From assembly GCA_963855995.1 (NCBI GenBank), contig CAWLCR010000065.1, positions 131,501 to 195,500 on the forward strand: a DNA stretch of 64,000 nt. Direction: 5' to 3'. Of the stretch, positions 40,601 to 64,000 are shown in pieces; the first letter of the stretch is position 1, and every line of letters begins with the position of its first letter. Source of the stretch: Muricea muricata (taxonomy: Eukaryota > Cnidaria > Anthozoa > Malacalcyonacea > Plexauridae). The notes beneath the pieces are model-generated. The model saw only the letters and a program-made list of their open reading frames with translations. It did not search any database and was not told the origin of the DNA. Position numbers and translations under genes: made by a program.

Positions 40601-43015
40601 CGTATGGTGGTTTTTGACATGGTATCACATCGGTGAAAGTCTTTAAAAAAAGCATTAGATTTCCATGCTCATGCCAGTATAGAATAAATGGAAGAAGTTC
40701 TATGTAGAACCATCCTCAGAGATATGAAAAACTAGATTCATATTAATCTGACACTGCAGAGAACAACGAGAAATTCGTTGTCTCCAGCGGGATTCGAACT
40801 CGCATCTTCGGGTTTCTAGACCACCGCTCTACCAATTGAGCTATCGACTCAACTGGGATTGGTAGCGAGTCTTATCCAATTTAAGTGCACGAAATATTTT
40901 CGTGACGACTTAACGCTTGTCTTTGAGGATAAGACTCGGTAGTTCAATTGGTAGAGCGGCGGTCTAGAAAGCCGAAGATGCGAGTTCGAATCCCGCTCGA
41001 GACAACGAATTTTTCGTTGTTCTCTGCAGTGTTAGATTAATATGAATCTAGTTTTTCAAGTTCTGTGTAGATTACATACATGTAAAGAGTTGCAAGAAAG
41101 TGTACGAAATTTCAATTACAATTTTTGTTAAATTATATTCAGTGTCAAGAAAATAATACATGCACTTGAACCCGAACTTGATCCAACAACTCTCCTGAAT
41201 CATCTCATCCTTGTTCATCCAGAGCTTTGGATCAAGTCTGCATGTCCATAGGGTTTGCAGAATCGAATTAATGCGGAAAAGTTTGAGGGAGAGACCAACA
41301 TCTAATCTTTCACCTTACAAACTTCTTGTTTGGTCGAAGTTGCTATACACAGAGGTACTTGATTTTGATCTAAAGTAATGACTCCAGTACCTGATTAGAC
41401 AGCTAATGAACAAACCTTTTTAGGGTCGATGAAAACAGGCTTGAGCAATGTTGTGTTGTGCCCACAATGTTCAATATTGTCAATCATAATATTGTTGAGC
41501 ATTGTGACATTGTCACACCTGATTGCAGGCTAATGAAGCTCAACAATGCTGAACAATATTGTTGACCAAATTGAACAATGTAGTCAGAATTTATGGACAA
41601 CATTGTTCAAGCCTGTTCTCATCAACCCTGAACTGGTTGTTATTTTTTTGCTTTGCAATGTTCAGGTAAACACATGGTTGCATATTATTTGTAGCATCCA
41701 TATTCCATACTTTGATATTTTTGTACATGAATAAGATGGGATGATTACACAAATATTTGAGGCAGACTTCCATTCTTAATGATTGTACACTTTATTTTCA
41801 GTATCCTCTTTCTAACCTAATCATTAGGTTGAGTGGAAATCCTACACAACATGCTAAAATTCAAGTTTGAGACAGTTGAGGAAGGTTCATCATCAACTAT
41901 AGGTCCTCTGACATGAATCGAAACTACGCTTTGTGATACTGGTGCAATGCTCTGACCACTGAGCTATGGTGGTAGTGCACAAAAGCAAGCATAATTTATG
42001 TGTATTTAAGGATGGTAATGACTACAAGTAATTGGATGGTAAATTAATGGTATATAACATGGCTGCTTCCTTGGTATCCAGTATAGAACATATGGAAATT
42101 GCACATCTGTGAATTTTTGTTACGTTAAAATTTGCACAATGCATACTTGATCACAAATTTCACATTTAAGGTGCAAGGTACGCAGAGAGTCCAGGAGACC
42201 CAGAAAGGTTGGGATGACGCACCAAATAATTGAAAATGTGATTTCTTGTTATGTCAGTACTCGATAAGGAGTACCCAACAAATATATTTGTGCAATAAAT
42301 ATATGAATTAAAAGCATTGAGTAAACTGCATTGAAATTAATGGTGTTGATTTTGTAGACGACACATAATCCACATTTATTTTTCGTATTTGTTTAGCTGC
42401 TGAACTGCTGAGTATTTTGAACATGATGAGCGCTACTTGTGTAACATGCACACTTAAAAAGTACACATGACACAGTTTTGTAACACTGAGCACTTGGTTG
42501 CATGCACACCTGAGATTTTGTCGAAAACAACCACACTTCCCAATTTGGCCTTGTATCAAATAGCATAGTACAGAGATGCAGATATGAGAGAATACGAGAA
42601 TGAGATGAATTGATGATTTTAATGAACAAACTGTCAACTACTGACAGGCAATAAGTTTGTCACAAAAACATTTTTGCTTATTGATGTATTTTAATACTCT
42701 TATATCTTTCTTTTAATAAAATATGACACAAATTGCTTGCAGTTAAAAATAGCTGTTACATATGTGCGAATGGTTGCAACATAAAAGGTTCTCTAGCCTG
42801 GTCGGCACTACCTCTCACTATATAAAGAGCATACCTTCCTCCAGGTAGACAGGAAGATTATGATAAGTTACAATTCTCTTTCCGAATTCATTTACTTTCG
42901 AAATATCGGCAGGTATCGGGACATTCGTCTGAAATTTGTATGATTTATCTTCGTCAACAAACTCAAAAGAGAATGGCCTTGTTACAGCTGACGTCTCGGC
43001 TCCTTTCTGCGCCAT
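10465..43015 (-). CDS. FERRY3: FERRY endosomal RAB5 effector complex subunit 3 (C12orf4 homologue), 3' exon missing
   Basis: Ten minus-strand exons (42835-43015, 36136-36466, 28306-28420, 25668-25782, 22818-22839, 21195-21283, 19327-19411, 18040-18161, 13015-13185, 10465-10667) join with matching phases into exactly 478 codons. The product follows human C12orf4 throughout: [84 protein letters not shown] and [24 protein letters not shown]3 is a subunit of the five-part Rab5 effector complex that links mRNAs to early endosomes. The human protein is about 550 residues, so roughly 70 C-terminal residues in one further exon should exist; I do not find them in the window. Introns reach 7.7 kb and hold a gypsy element and many MITEs. 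The gene is head to head with FNBP4. Confidence 0.92.
11112..12614. mobile_element. 1.5-kb foldback element with about 300-bp inverted arms
   Basis: The left arm (11112-11377, resuming 11583-11640) is inverted against 12310-12614: for example GGAGTGGACGTTTTGACCGG near 11273 pairs with CCGGTCAAAACGTCCACTCC near 12460. The arms begin AAAAAACAGG. The middle (11640-12300) is unique AT-rich DNA without a credible ORF. A second MITE has inserted into the left arm, so the arm is interrupted. Confidence 0.85.
11378..11582. mobile_element. 205-bp MITE nested in the foldback arm
   Basis: Inverted ends GACCCCTTTTACACGGTACC and, reversed, GACCTCGTTTACACGGTACC. It is absent from the matching place in the right arm (near 12365), which proves that it inserted later. 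Confidence 0.8.
13015..13185 (-). CDS. FERRY3: FERRY3 exon 9
   Basis: Acceptor TTTTCCTACAG, then [20 protein letters not shown], the best-conserved block of the family (human FATVCQECTDFHFP), a Gln-rich helix and a variable linker; donor ACTG|GTGAGT, phase 1. Confidence 0.93.
15768..15904. mobile_element. Small palindromic MITE
   Basis: Inverted ends CCTGGTTCACACTT and, reversed, CGTGGTTCACACTT, with inner pairing GTAAGAATTGG against CCGATTCTTAC. 137 bp, no coding capacity. Confidence 0.6.
16620..16770. repeat. Palindromic repeat, family member A
   Basis: Arms ACTGAATTCGGTTTTCGCAT and, inverted, GAATGAGGCTGAGCATGATATGAGG fold over a GCCGAAGGCCGAGG-type centre. Related palindromes lie at 27671-27808, 50863-51017 and 51966-52640. 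Confidence 0.7.
17130..17480 (-). mobile_element. Penelope-like element 3' remnant
   Basis: On the minus strand it carries the tail motif CTGATGAAGACACTACATAG and GGAAACGCTGGGTCGTTGAT, close to the tail of the GIY-YIG element at 37021-37771. A short frame (17187-17417) has only weak resemblance to the region before the GIY-YIG domain. Confidence 0.5.
17590..17960. repeat. Dispersed repeat copy
   Basis: About 370 bp matching, in places inverted, sequence at 27790-28170 and 52060-52520. Markers are CATATCCGCTTGGTAGTTGC and ACATTATGACTCATTTCGTC; the latter is repeated twice inside this copy. Confidence 0.75.
18040..18161 (-). CDS. FERRY3: FERRY3 exon 8
   Basis: Acceptor TTTGACTAG, then [20 protein letters not shown] and [20 protein letters not shown], matching human [20 protein letters not shown]; donor AAAG|GTATGT, phase 1. 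Confidence 0.93.
18162..19326 (-). other. FERRY3 intron 7
   Basis: Contains an 81-bp hairpin at 18335-18415. The rest is AT-rich with several CAACTTGT-type short repeats (18530-18660). No gene is supported. Confidence 0.6.
18335..18415. repeat. Near-perfect 37-bp hairpin
   Basis: Arms 18335-18371 and 18379-18415 (AACGGTAACTCCGAAAATAA against TTATTTTTGGAGTTACCGTT) differ at one base around a 7-nt loop CTTTCGA. Probably the remains of a palindromic element. Confidence 0.8.
19327..19411 (-). CDS. FERRY3: FERRY3 exon 7
   Basis: Acceptor ATTTTTTAG, then [20 protein letters not shown] and CRYKPAKPG, matching human [20 protein letters not shown]; donor CCTGG|GTAAGA, phase 2. A decoy donor-like GTAAAA near 18205 was rejected in its favour. 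Confidence 0.92.
19716..20076. mobile_element. Palindromic tRNA-derived SINE-like unit, copy 1
   Basis: Two tRNA-like modules face away from a short centre: one on the minus strand (19755-19835) and one on the plus strand (19925-20000), each with GATAGCTCAATTG (A box region) and GCGAGTTCAAATCCCGCTCG (B box region), followed by a shared tail (TTTTTCGTTGTTCTCTG, then AGTGTCAG). A 12-bp duplication ATTACGTTACAC (19704-19715 and 20077-20088) flanks the whole unit, so it inserted as one 361-bp piece. Confidence 0.82.
20148..20240 (+). repeat. tRNA-like fragment with inverted partner
   Basis: GGGTATAGCTCAATTGGCAC and GGTTGCTGGTTCGGCAT look like degraded A and B boxes. Its flank TTAGCTTGCCCGGTGTAGAT is inverted against CCAGACCGGGCAAGCTGAAA near 19632, making an outer palindrome around the SINE unit. 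Confidence 0.5.
20370..20648. mobile_element. Mariner-like MITE 1
   Basis: TIRs of about 35 bp (CAGGGTGTCCCAAAAAAACC and its inverse) with TA on both sides (20368-20369 and 20649-20650). 279 bp, no ORF. The TA duplication places it in the Tc1/mariner superfamily. Confidence 0.88.
21195..21283 (-). CDS. FERRY3: FERRY3 exon 6
   Basis: Acceptor TTGTTACAG, then a variable start and [13 protein letters not shown], matching human [12 protein letters not shown]; donor TTAG|GTACAG, phase 1. Confidence 0.9.
21383..22122. mobile_element. Mariner-like element 2, 740 bp
   Basis: Ends CAGGGTGCGTAAAAAAAGTA and, inverted, CAGCGTGTATAAAAAAAAGT are imperfect TIRs; the right end abuts TA. A C10-12 tract lies near 21972. 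No transposase frame remains. Confidence 0.65.
22285..22434. mobile_element. 150-bp palindromic element
   Basis: Arms of about 60 bp: GCGAGGTTTAGCAAACACGA and its near-exact inverse TCGTGTTCGCTAAACCTCGC, with GACGTCAAAGACGACGTGA repeated inverted further in. Many CpG and ACGT sites. Confidence 0.75.
22818..22839 (-). CDS. FERRY3: FERRY3 exon 5, 22-nt microexon
   Basis: Acceptor CAATTTTAG and donor AAAG|GTACTG bound 22 nt that give NPGPSFE. The 1-nt overhang of exon 4 and the 2-nt overhang needed by exon 6 are both met only by including it. It lies in the region of lowest conservation in the family, so similarity gives little help. Confidence 0.7.
23333..23850. mobile_element. 518-bp foldback element
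   Basis: Inverted arms of about 180-195 bp, 23333-23530 and 23676-23850, starting ATTTAATCATAGACAATC on the right arm read in reverse. CGACATCCGTGATACGGCC on the left pairs with the right-arm CGTATCACGGATGTCGCG. The short minus-strand frames inside are products of the repeat. Confidence 0.8.
24131..24284. repeat. Palindromic repeat
   Basis: TTTCTTAATGGGAAGTGCT pairs with AGCACTTTCCATTAAGAAA; within it, GTTAATTTGTTTTCGC pairs with GCGAAAACAAATTAAC around GAGCGAGTG direct repeats. Confidence 0.7.
24953..25288. mobile_element. 336-bp MITE
   Basis: TIRs of about 60 bp, CATAGTTAATAGAGTAGATG and the inverse CATAGTTAATAGAGCTAGATGG. Inner pairing TCGTCACGTGTGCATTG against AATACGCACGTGACGACGA. Confidence 0.8.
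25668..25782 (-). CDS. FERRY3: FERRY3 exon 4
   Basis: Acceptor TTACTCTGTAG, then [20 protein letters not shown] and [16 protein letters not shown], matching human IQKQEYQEWVIKLHQDL; donor AAAA|GTATGT, phase 1. Confidence 0.93.
26023..26205. mobile_element. pogo/Tigger-like MITE
   Basis: TIRs CAGTCGAACCTCAATTAAGC and, inverted, CAGTCGAACCTCCATTAAGC, flanked by TA (26021-26022 and 26206-26207). Several GGCCGTTCAATGGAGG-type internal copies. 183 bp, non-coding. Confidence 0.88.
26771..27150. mobile_element. 380-bp inverted-repeat element
   Basis: TTAGCCAGCGTGGCAGGCTC on the left pairs with GAGCCTGCCACGCTGGCTAA on the right, continuing through AGAAGAGCCTGCCCGGAAGC. ACATTGCTTA stands on both sides (near 26771 and 27143) and could be the target duplication. 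Confidence 0.75.
27671..27808. repeat. Palindromic repeat, family member B
   Basis: Nearly perfect arms: ATAATAAACAATTATTGAAT, then TCGGTTCTCGCAGGATATGA, and their inverses, meeting at a centre of GGTTTGTGTTATAACAAACC. Confidence 0.85.
27790..28170. repeat. Dispersed repeat copy joined to palindrome B
   Basis: Inverted relative to 17590-17960. CAAGCGGATATGGCGATTTC and two copies of GACGAAATGAGTCATAATGT identify it. The TGAAAATATTTTAG block occurs at both ends. Confidence 0.75.
28306..28420 (-). CDS. FERRY3: FERRY3 exon 3
   Basis: Acceptor TTTTTGTTTAG, then [20 protein letters not shown] and [18 protein letters not shown], matching human IEMEKVMQELG and DVNSLAAQHFESQ; donor GAG|GTTAGT, phase 0. 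Confidence 0.92.
29161..29375. repeat. 215-bp palindromic element
   Basis: GGCCTATCTGCACGATACGA pairs with TCGTATCGTGTAGATTGGCC, continuing through TTTGTCGCATACGATTCTTAC. AATGAGTAAAAATCTGACACCAG-like direct repeats occupy the centre. Confidence 0.75.
29669..30253. mobile_element. Mariner-like element 3, 585 bp
   Basis: Long imperfect TIRs of about 200 bp starting CAGGGTGTATAAAAAAAAGG, with TA on each side (29667-29668 and 30254-30255). A truncated relative covers 35935-36114. Confidence 0.82.
30690..30845. repeat. Palindromic block next to the gypsy insertion
   Basis: TGCATGATTGGCTCGTTTGT pairs with ACAAACGAGTAAACCATGCA, and ACGATTTTTATTATGCAC with the facing AAATAAAAATCGT. Its outer edge lies 22 bp from the gypsy target duplication. 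Confidence 0.6.
30872..31034 (+). repeat. Gypsy 1 left LTR
   Basis: Starts TGTAGTGATCGCTAG, ends ATAACA. Contains TATATATACG and AATAAAACAC, candidate promoter and poly(A) signals. Differs from the right LTR at one position (AGATAAC against AGATCAC). Confidence 0.95.
31047..34829 (+). CDS. Gypsy 1 Gag-Pol polyprotein, 3' end disturbed
   Basis: One frame of 1260 codons from ATG 31047, 12 bases into the primer-binding region. Gag is followed by two zinc knuckles near residues 209-243 (an irregular C-x2-C with His, then the canonical [14 protein letters not shown]), protease with EDTGST near 313, RT with [13 protein letters not shown] and the catalytic pair in [10 protein letters not shown] near 610, RNase H ([17 protein letters not shown]), and integrase with an HHCC zinc finger and the D, D, E residues in IDFYGPL, SDNGPPF and NAEVEAF. 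Gag and Pol are fused, as in Mag-type elements. The frame ends early at SQNH; the usual tail reappears in another frame just downstream. Confidence 0.93.
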   Translation: MATTLVNPMPPFDPDADIGVNLAPKWKIWLQDFEMYLVASGVTDNKKKRALLLYQAGPRVREIFRQIPDHGDDDDFDTAVNKLNAYFEPQKHRLYDVYQFRQTKQGEMETLDQYYTRLRSLSQNCDFHHPDFEIMVQIVIYGTSSRLRKQALRDPKVTLETLLITGPQLERSQIQARHIEEKVHIVEQDSPVIQALNDRRRTRTVANMCRNCGGEWPHTNNPCPAKNKECRKCKKLNHFARVCRSGIVESPGQSTAKQSQSRDNNIRPVNTSNLKETSSESSDSEYCYAVNAKQSKSPITKLKVNNQKVTFTEDTGSTINTIDENTFKTLGDINLKKTNIKAYPFNSTESVKMKGKFQTLVESRKRITVATIYVTEQDGGCLLGHNTAQELGLISLHLNKIGTSTNLRKQNNTTNTHPVKDKTVQKLLTTHKRVFEGTGKLQNRQVELIVDRSVKPVVQRQRRIPFHLRAKVDGELNRLEAEDIIEKIPDTEETPWISPVVIVPKKEDKIRLCVDMRAANKAIKRVCHPIPTVRDISMDLNGAKFFSKLDMSQAYHQLELAPSSRNITTFITHAGLYRFKRLNYGTNSAAEIFQNTLQQVLHGINGVRNIADDILIYGATYEEHNKALKECLQRLELHGLTLNLDKCRFLKNHLEFFGLLFSHDGVRPDPKKISAFNNTTTPTTVGEVRSLLGMANYSSHFISNFATITEPLRRLTHKEAKFIWGKEQEDAYQKLKTALVNSPVMGYFDTKNESELIVDASPVGLSAILTQKPPGENAPSKIIAYASRALTQTEQRYCQTEKEALAIVWGIEHFHLYLYGAPFTLYTDHKALELIFANPLSKPPARIERWLLRLQEYDFNVLFTAGNKNPADFLSRHPTERRKSKHNIAEEYINFVTTAAVPHKMNVEEIIQATEKDEALIALKNAVMSGSWNNPKVKPYRMLKDEITIDHNNKILLRGTRIIIPASLQKRTIQIAHEGHQGQARTKALLRETVWFPGMDKQVRTELEHCLACQATAQPNHPEPIKTAPMPNSPWDKVKIDFYGPLPTGQYILVVIDCYSRFPEIEILTTISAQKVIPKLDSIFARHGIPSHLTSDNGPPFQSHEFGRYMTAMGITHTTSTPLWPQGNAEVEAFMKPLSKAIKTAHLERRSWQQELSRFLLTYRSTPHSTTKVPPAQLLYNREIRGKLPSLPRNHKVVNRHREAKENQIKAKDNGKEYADQRRATKSSNIKVGDTVIVKQQKKNKLSANFATTPYTSQNH
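34795..35094 (+). pseudogene. Displaced C-terminal tail of gypsy 1 Pol
   Basis: A second frame encodes [12 protein letters not shown] followed by an acidic and then Arg-rich tail ending [14 protein letters not shown]. Gypsy 2 has the equivalent [12 protein letters not shown] in its main frame, after a stretch of about 30 codons that is missing here. A small deletion with a frameshift at about 34800-34830 explains both. Confidence 0.75.
35234..35396 (+). repeat. Gypsy 1 right LTR
   Basis: 163 bp, one mismatch to the left LTR, preceded by an A-rich/GAGGAG polypurine tract. Confidence 0.95.
35935..36114. repeat. Truncated mariner-like copy
   Basis: Matches the right half of the element at 29669-30253 (GACCGGCTATTTTCATTTGA, GTCCGATTACCTTTTTTGAT) but lacks the left half and has a damaged end (CACAATGTGTAGG). 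It stops about 20 bp before FERRY3 exon 2's donor. Confidence 0.75.
36136..36466 (-). CDS. FERRY3: FERRY3 exon 2
   Basis: Acceptor TTTATTTTAG, then [20 protein letters not shown], an acidic helical stretch, [20 protein letters not shown] and [16 protein letters not shown], all collinear with human C12orf4; donor AAAA|GTAAGT, phase 2. It is the longest exon (331 nt). Confidence 0.94.
36564..36795. mobile_element. 232-bp MITE
   Basis: TIRs GGGGCCGGTTGTATAAAAGG and, inverted, GGGGCCGGTTATATAAAAGG, continuing through CGTTT. I could not settle on a target duplication, so the superfamily is open. Confidence 0.8.
37021..37771 (+). mobile_element. Penelope-derived foldback with a GIY-YIG frame
   Basis: Inverted arms of 106 bp (37061-37166 and 37668-37773), almost identical, enclose a 500-bp core that encodes only a GIY-YIG endonuclease. 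No reverse transcriptase is present. The tail motif GACCGGAGTGTCGAAACGTT is typical of Penelope-like elements. An 11-bp direct repeat ATCTCGAAATT (37010-37020 and 37772-37782) may be the target duplication. Confidence 0.78.
37166..37615 (+). pseudogene. Penelope-type GIY-YIG endonuclease fragment, frameshifted
   Basis: The downstream frame (37256-37615) encodes the GIY-YIG block [20 protein letters not shown], then [22 protein letters not shown] and the catalytic Glu region RLCLEAWHI. The upstream frame (37096-37326) carries the linker that precedes it in Penelope proteins ([18 protein letters not shown]). The two join through a single frameshift near 37310. With no RT domain and a broken frame it cannot act on its own. 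Confidence 0.8.
38343..38422. repeat. 21-bp tandem repeat, four units
   Basis: Unit TTACAGATTTTTGCACTGTT plus G, with the third unit 3 bp shorter. Confidence 0.9.
39254..39697. mobile_element. Mariner-like element 4, 444 bp
   Basis: Long inverted arms starting CAGGGTGAGTAAAAAAACTG (left) and CAGGGTGAGTCAAAAAAAAC (right, inverted), with TA at 39252-39253 and 39698-39699. Inner pairing AAATTCAAAGTAGCGGCGAA against TTCGTGGCTAATTTGAATTT. Confidence 0.88.
40403..40792 (+). repeat. Perfect 195-bp tandem duplication
   Basis: 40403-40597 is repeated at 40598-40792 without a visible difference. The unit covers host flank, the SINE target duplication and the first part of SINE copy 2. The lack of divergence marks a very recent event, or an assembly artefact. 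Confidence 0.9.
40709..41058. mobile_element. Palindromic tRNA-derived SINE-like unit, copy 2
   Basis: 350 bp with a minus-strand tRNA-like module (about 40790-40860) and a plus-strand one (about 40930-41005), both carrying the A box region TTCAATTGGTAGAGCGGCGG type and B box GCGAGTTCGAATCCCGC. Target duplication AGTTCTATGTAGA (40696-40708) against AGTTCTGTGTAGA (41059-41071). Confidence 0.83.
41420..41640. repeat. Palindromic repeat rich in ACAATGTT motifs
   Basis: AAAACAGGCTTGAGCAATGTT on the left faces AACATTGTTCAAGCCTGTT on the right (20-bp pairing), with several AACAATATTGTT palindromes between. Confidence 0.7.
42835..43015 (-). CDS. FERRY3: FERRY3 exon 1 (start codon)
   Basis: ATG at 43015-43013 opens [20 protein letters not shown], then [17 protein letters not shown], collinear with the start of human C12orf4 (LHNLPCFIE). 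Donor GAAG|GTATGC, phase 1. The frame is open further upstream without another ATG. Confidence 0.92.
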
Positions 43016-43708
43016 GAGAAACTTTATGCTTTCAATATTCAATTTTGTTCAAACTTCAAATTTCCTTTAGAAATGACTAGCTGTTTCCACAACATATATT
43101 CACATTTCTTGTTTTTGCGTCAAAATTTCCTCCCCCGCGCAGAAATTTTCGTGAACCTGTTACCTGCGACGAAAAATATGAGCATTGTGAAATCGAGACG
43201 TGAAGATCGAGGACGTCGACGTCTAAGACGACATGAATCAGCAAGCGAAATTATAATCGGCCTGAGCACAAAAATACGAATACTCCCTACCACCACCCAC
43301 CCCCCTCTTCCAAGGTTGGAAACAATAAACTGCAATGTAAATCTCTGCACTCATAAAACATTCACCATATTTGGTGACTATATTCAAAATAACATTGATC
43401 TATGTCATAATTTCAGAGGTTTGAGAAAATAATATTGGTGGAATAAATGGGGTAGTAAAAATGTCAGAGAATTCTATGGTCAAGAAGTGGAAACTTTGTA
43501 GTTTCAGGAAATCCAAATGGAATTTTGAGGAATTTGGGAAGATTTTATTGTGAGAGGGAAGCTTGCAGTTTGTTCTTCGTTGAAGCCTCGCAAGAATTCA
43601 GCTTTTAAATTTACTTTTTTCATATGATTTATAGCCAATTTCACCATGAAAGTGTTCTCTCTCAGTAGCATTAACGTTCTTTCAAATGAGCGATAGCAAA
43701 GCGTGAAT
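43016..43708. promoter_or_regulatory. Shared FERRY3/FNBP4 upstream region
   Basis: 693 bp separate the two divergent start codons, so both promoters and 5' UTRs must lie here unless non-coding first exons exist elsewhere. It is richer in CpG than the introns around 43120-43260 (GACGTGAAGATCGAGGACGT, GACGTCTAAGACGA). No TATA box stands out. A short plus-strand frame (43073-43432) has no recognisable product. Confidence 0.6.
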
Positions 43709-62694
<18,986 letters not shown>

Positions 62695-62959
62695 GTAGGT
62701 GGTCTAAAGTAGGAATGATGTACCACATGGTTGCAAGAATGATATATACCACAGTTTCCTGATCCTGGACTGTACCAAAAACGTAGACCCTTCAAAGTAG
62801 GTGCAATCTGTTGTGTAAGTCAACAGCTGGGAATGCTTTGAACTAATGCTCCAAGCTATTTTCGTTATTACCCAGCACATAAGCGCTGCGCCTATGAGTG
62901 AATCTGTTGCGATTTTGAAATGATCTAATTTTTTCCAGATTTCCCGCAGTCTGGGTACT

Positions 62960-63210
62960 AAATAAACAATTCCCATGATTAAAGGCTAAATTTTGTCCAG
63001 GCAATATGAACAAAACCTTTCAAAACAGCTAAAAAGGAACATCACTCGTCGTGGCTTTACCACGCGAAATACAAGTATACAAAATTCGCCAACTTCGTAG
63101 GGCTATATTTTTCGAATTTACTAATTTTAAGAAGGTTTTTTTAAATTCTGTGACAGATTTTGTTCATATTGCCTGGATCAAAATTTAGTTTATAATGGGA
63201 GTTGTCTATT
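62960..63210. mobile_element. 250-bp inverted-repeat element
   Basis: AATAAACAATTCCCATGATT with GTCCAGGCAATATGAACAAA on the left faces TTTGTTCATATTGCCTGGAT and TTATAATGGGAGTTGTCTAT on the right. Confidence 0.75.
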
Positions 63211-63414
63211 TGTTCATGTCTGTTAAAATCCTAACGTTTTAAAGGCGCATGCCCCAATATTCAAATGTGTATAAGTGCATGCGCCTTTGAATGCAGTGCG
63301 CCTATATGTGGGGTAATAGGGTATCTGAAACTAAAAGATCATCACATAAGCCTTGACATTACTTTTTAAAGTGCACATGACATGCAATGGCTTTTCTCGG
63401 AATCATGTGCGGTG

Positions 63415-63766
63415 ATATAAGAAAAAAACATACCCCGAATAATAATGCCATCTTGTAAACTCAAGATATGAGTTATTAAATAAAACAAGACGCAAATTAT
63501 AGTGGTGATATTTCGACTCTATTTCAGGGTCATTGTCAAACCAAACTAACCATTTACAAGCGTGCTCAGATCTTTATAGGGATCTCTATCAGATCTATAT
63601 AAAGATCTGAGCACGCTTGTAAATAGTTAGTTTGGTTTGACAAGGACCCTGAAATAGAGTCGAAATATCACCACTATAATTTGTGTCTTGTTTTATTAAA
63701 TAACTCATATCTTGAGTTTACAAGATGGCATTATTATTCGGAGTATGTTTTTTCTTATATTTCTTA
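63415..63766. mobile_element. Near-perfect palindrome with 165-170 bp arms
   Basis: Arms 63415-63584 and about 63602-63766 match almost throughout (ATATAAGAAAAAAACATACC outermost, GATCTGAGCACGCTTGTAAA innermost). CCTGAAATAGAGTCGAAATA resembles the tail of Penelope-like elements, as does a related single copy near 14430-14520. Confidence 0.85.
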
Positions 63767-64000
63767 AAATTGTCTGCTGGTAAAGGATGTGCGGTGATTA
63801 TCGCGGTATGCTTGATTTATTGTTGAAAAACGGGATGCTAAGGTTAGAAAAACGTTATGATTGATTTATTGTTAAGAAATGGAGCCGTCTGACAAAAAAC
63901 TATCCTATGCCTTGGAACGAAATTATGACATCGCTGCAGATAAGGCGTATTTAAATGTCTGAATTTAGTTCGGGATAAAACCAGTGGCGTATTATATGAA

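Larger units (their letters stand above)
36467..42834 (-). other. FERRY3 intron 1 (6.4 kb)
   Basis: Carries a MITE (36564-36795), a Penelope foldback (37021-37771), a 21-bp tandem repeat (38343-38422), a mariner-like element (39254-39697), a duplicated region with SINE copy 2 (40403-41071) and a palindrome (41420-41640). No host exon is seen; the minus-strand frames at 42308-42637 do not match FERRY3. Confidence 0.65.
62695..64000 (+). other. FNBP4 intron 10 (start) with two palindromic elements
   Basis: No further exon is visible. It contains inverted-repeat elements at 62960-63210 and 63415-63766. Confidence 0.6.

Noticed and set aside
43073-43432. 119-codon ORF between FERRY3 and FNBP4
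   Set aside because: It lies in the shared promoter region, has no recognisable domain and is probably open by chance.

Overview
This window is AT-rich animal DNA carrying three multi-exon genes with GT-AG introns, all packed with transposable elements. The mix of DIRS, Ty3/gypsy, Penelope-like, mariner/pogo, hAT and Harbinger-type elements, together with conserved animal genes, suggests an early-branching marine invertebrate, most likely a cnidarian. That assignment is inference; no species marker is visible.

Layout from left to right. Positions 1-373 (minus) hold the start of an unrecognised acidic protein that runs off the window. Positions 659-5467 hold a structurally complete DIRS-type tyrosine-recombinase retrotransposon with split inverted termini, an internal complementary region, and gag, RT/RNase H and recombinase frames; the recombinase has one in-frame TGA. 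It sits between perfect 35-bp inverted repeats. Positions 5910-9407 (plus) encode a BEN-domain protein of about 444 residues in seven exons. Its first coding exon is split by a 144-bp TIR element with an 8-bp target-site duplication, a candidate transposon-born intron. Positions 43015-10465 (minus) encode the FERRY endosomal complex subunit 3 (FERRY3, human C12orf4): ten exons spread over 32.5 kb, including a 22-nt microexon, and together exactly 478 codons. The C-terminal exon is not visible. Positions 43709-62694 (plus, continuing off the right edge) encode formin-binding protein 4 (FNBP4): ten exons, 530 codons so far, with the first WW domain in exon 5. FERRY3 and FNBP4 are head to head, about 0.7 kb apart, and probably share a promoter region.

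The introns hold most of the rest. A young Ty3/gypsy element (LTRs 1 mismatch in 163 bp, TSD ACATA) lies antisense in FERRY3 intron 2. An older, broken one (LTRs 4 mismatches in 142 bp, TSD GATTC) lies in sense orientation in FNBP4 intron 7. There is also a Penelope-derived foldback that keeps only a GIY-YIG endonuclease frame, three copies of a palindromic tRNA-derived SINE-like unit with 12-15 bp TSDs, four mariner-like elements ending in CAGGGTG or similar, a pogo-like and a Harbinger-like MITE, and many other palindromic elements and tandem repeats.

The exon models were built by hand from reading frame, splice dinucleotides, intron phase and recalled similarity to the human proteins. All phases close without conflict, which is strong internal support. 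No transcript or database check was possible.
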